From Flavobacteriaceae bacterium (GTDB lineage: Bacteria > Bacteroidota > Bacteroidia > Flavobacteriales > Flavobacteriaceae): a DNA stretch of 6,394 nucleotides. Positions within the stretch are counted from its first letter, which is position 1. Every line of letters begins with the position of its first letter. Under the pieces are notes generated by a model. That model saw only the letters and a list, made by a program, of their open reading frames with translations, had not been told where the DNA came from and ran no database searches. The translations under genes were made by a program, and so were the position numbers. The DNA lies in contig WFZY01000140.1 in NCBI GenBank assembly GCA_015489265.1, positions 1 to 6,394 of the forward strand. The letters run 5' to 3'. This document shows, piece after piece, positions 6,098 through 6,394 of the stretch.

Positions 6098-6394
6098 TTA
6101 TTTAGATTTACCGGTAAATTTTAAAATCAAAAAGCCCGAAAATCCAGCGGTTAAAGAACCGAGAATGATGCCGATTTTGGCTGAGTTAATCAAGAAATCA
6201 TTACCTTGAAAAGCTAAATTGGCAATAAAAATGGACATTGTAAAGCCAATGCCTGCTATGGCACCAATGCCGATGATGTGTTTATAGTTTAAATCATCGG
6301 GGAGTTTGATGAGTTTTAATTTTACGCCTGCAAATGTAAATAAACTGATGCCGGATAACTTTCCGATAAAAAGTGCCAAGGCAATATTCATTAC
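6098..6394 (-). CDS. nhaA: Na+/H+ antiporter NhaA, C-terminal part (gene continues beyond window)
   Basis: Inner-membrane antiporter that exports Na+ in exchange for H+. The frame is open to the window edge (the codon before the ATG at 6391 is GTA, Val), so the visible 98 codons are the end of a protein of usually about 390-450 residues. Seen from that ATG: IALALFIGK11-LSGISLF, equivalent to the transmembrane helix X region where E. coli NhaA has the functional K300 (GKPLGISLF); then KLPDDLNYKHIIG, and GIGFTMSIFIANLAF, the highly conserved helix XI segment; then AKIGIILGSLTAGFSGFLIL, helix XII. The distance from the Lys to the C-terminus (87 residues) is close to E. coli (89). The catalytic Asp pair lies outside the window. 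The E. coli proline after the Lys is Leu here. The start codon, promoter and any NhaR-like regulation lie outside the window. Confidence 0.95.
   Translation of the reverse strand, partial: VMNIALALFIGKLSGISLFTFAGVKLKLIKLPDDLNYKHIIGIGAIAGIGFTMSIFIANLAFQGNDFLINSAKIGIILGSLTAGFSGFLILKFTGKSK

Overview
The window most likely comes from a Bacteroidota chromosome, probably Flavobacteriia. The DNA is AT-rich and start codons lack convincing Shine-Dalgarno sequences. One promoter fits the Bacteroidota pattern (TTG, 20 nt, TATCTTTG). The proteins resemble flavobacterial versions: a beta-helix surface protein of the DNEINYAIIKNA type, the short form of TcdA, and MlaE/MlaF. This placement rests on protein recall and motif reading, not on a database search.

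Layout from left to right. Bases 1-768 (+) hold the C-terminal part of a secreted right-handed beta-helix protein whose start lies outside the window. Bases 805-1695 (-) hold a patatin-like phospholipase that converges on it. A divergent intergenic region of 147 bp follows, with a perfect 7-bp inverted repeat and the best promoter of the window. It drives a single-gene unit at 1843-2892 (+), an ATP-grasp protein of unknown substrate, closed by a clear intrinsic terminator (2917-2950). Next comes a tight three-gene + strand unit: mlaE-like lipid ABC permease (3057-3797), mlaF-like ATPase (3798-4571) and tcdA (4575-5291). All three lie in one reading frame, separated only by TAG and by TAA-ATT. 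The tcdA 3' end overlaps by 11 bp the 3' end of a convergent cytoplasmic thioredoxin-fold redox protein (5281-5880, -). After a 217-bp AT-rich gap, the last coding stretch (6098-6394, -) is the C-terminal end of the Na+/H+ antiporter NhaA, cut by the window edge.

The genes are mostly housekeeping or envelope functions: lipid trafficking (MlaE/F), phospholipid hydrolysis (patatin), tRNA modification (TcdA), redox (thioredoxin-fold), ion homeostasis (NhaA) and a surface protein. I see no mobile element, CRISPR array, defence island, rRNA or tRNA. The least understood item is the stand-alone ATP-grasp gene with its own promoter, candidate operator and terminator. The MlaE/F pair has no MlaD substrate-binding partner in the window, and tcdA sits in its place. 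I do not see a clearly new multi-gene system here.
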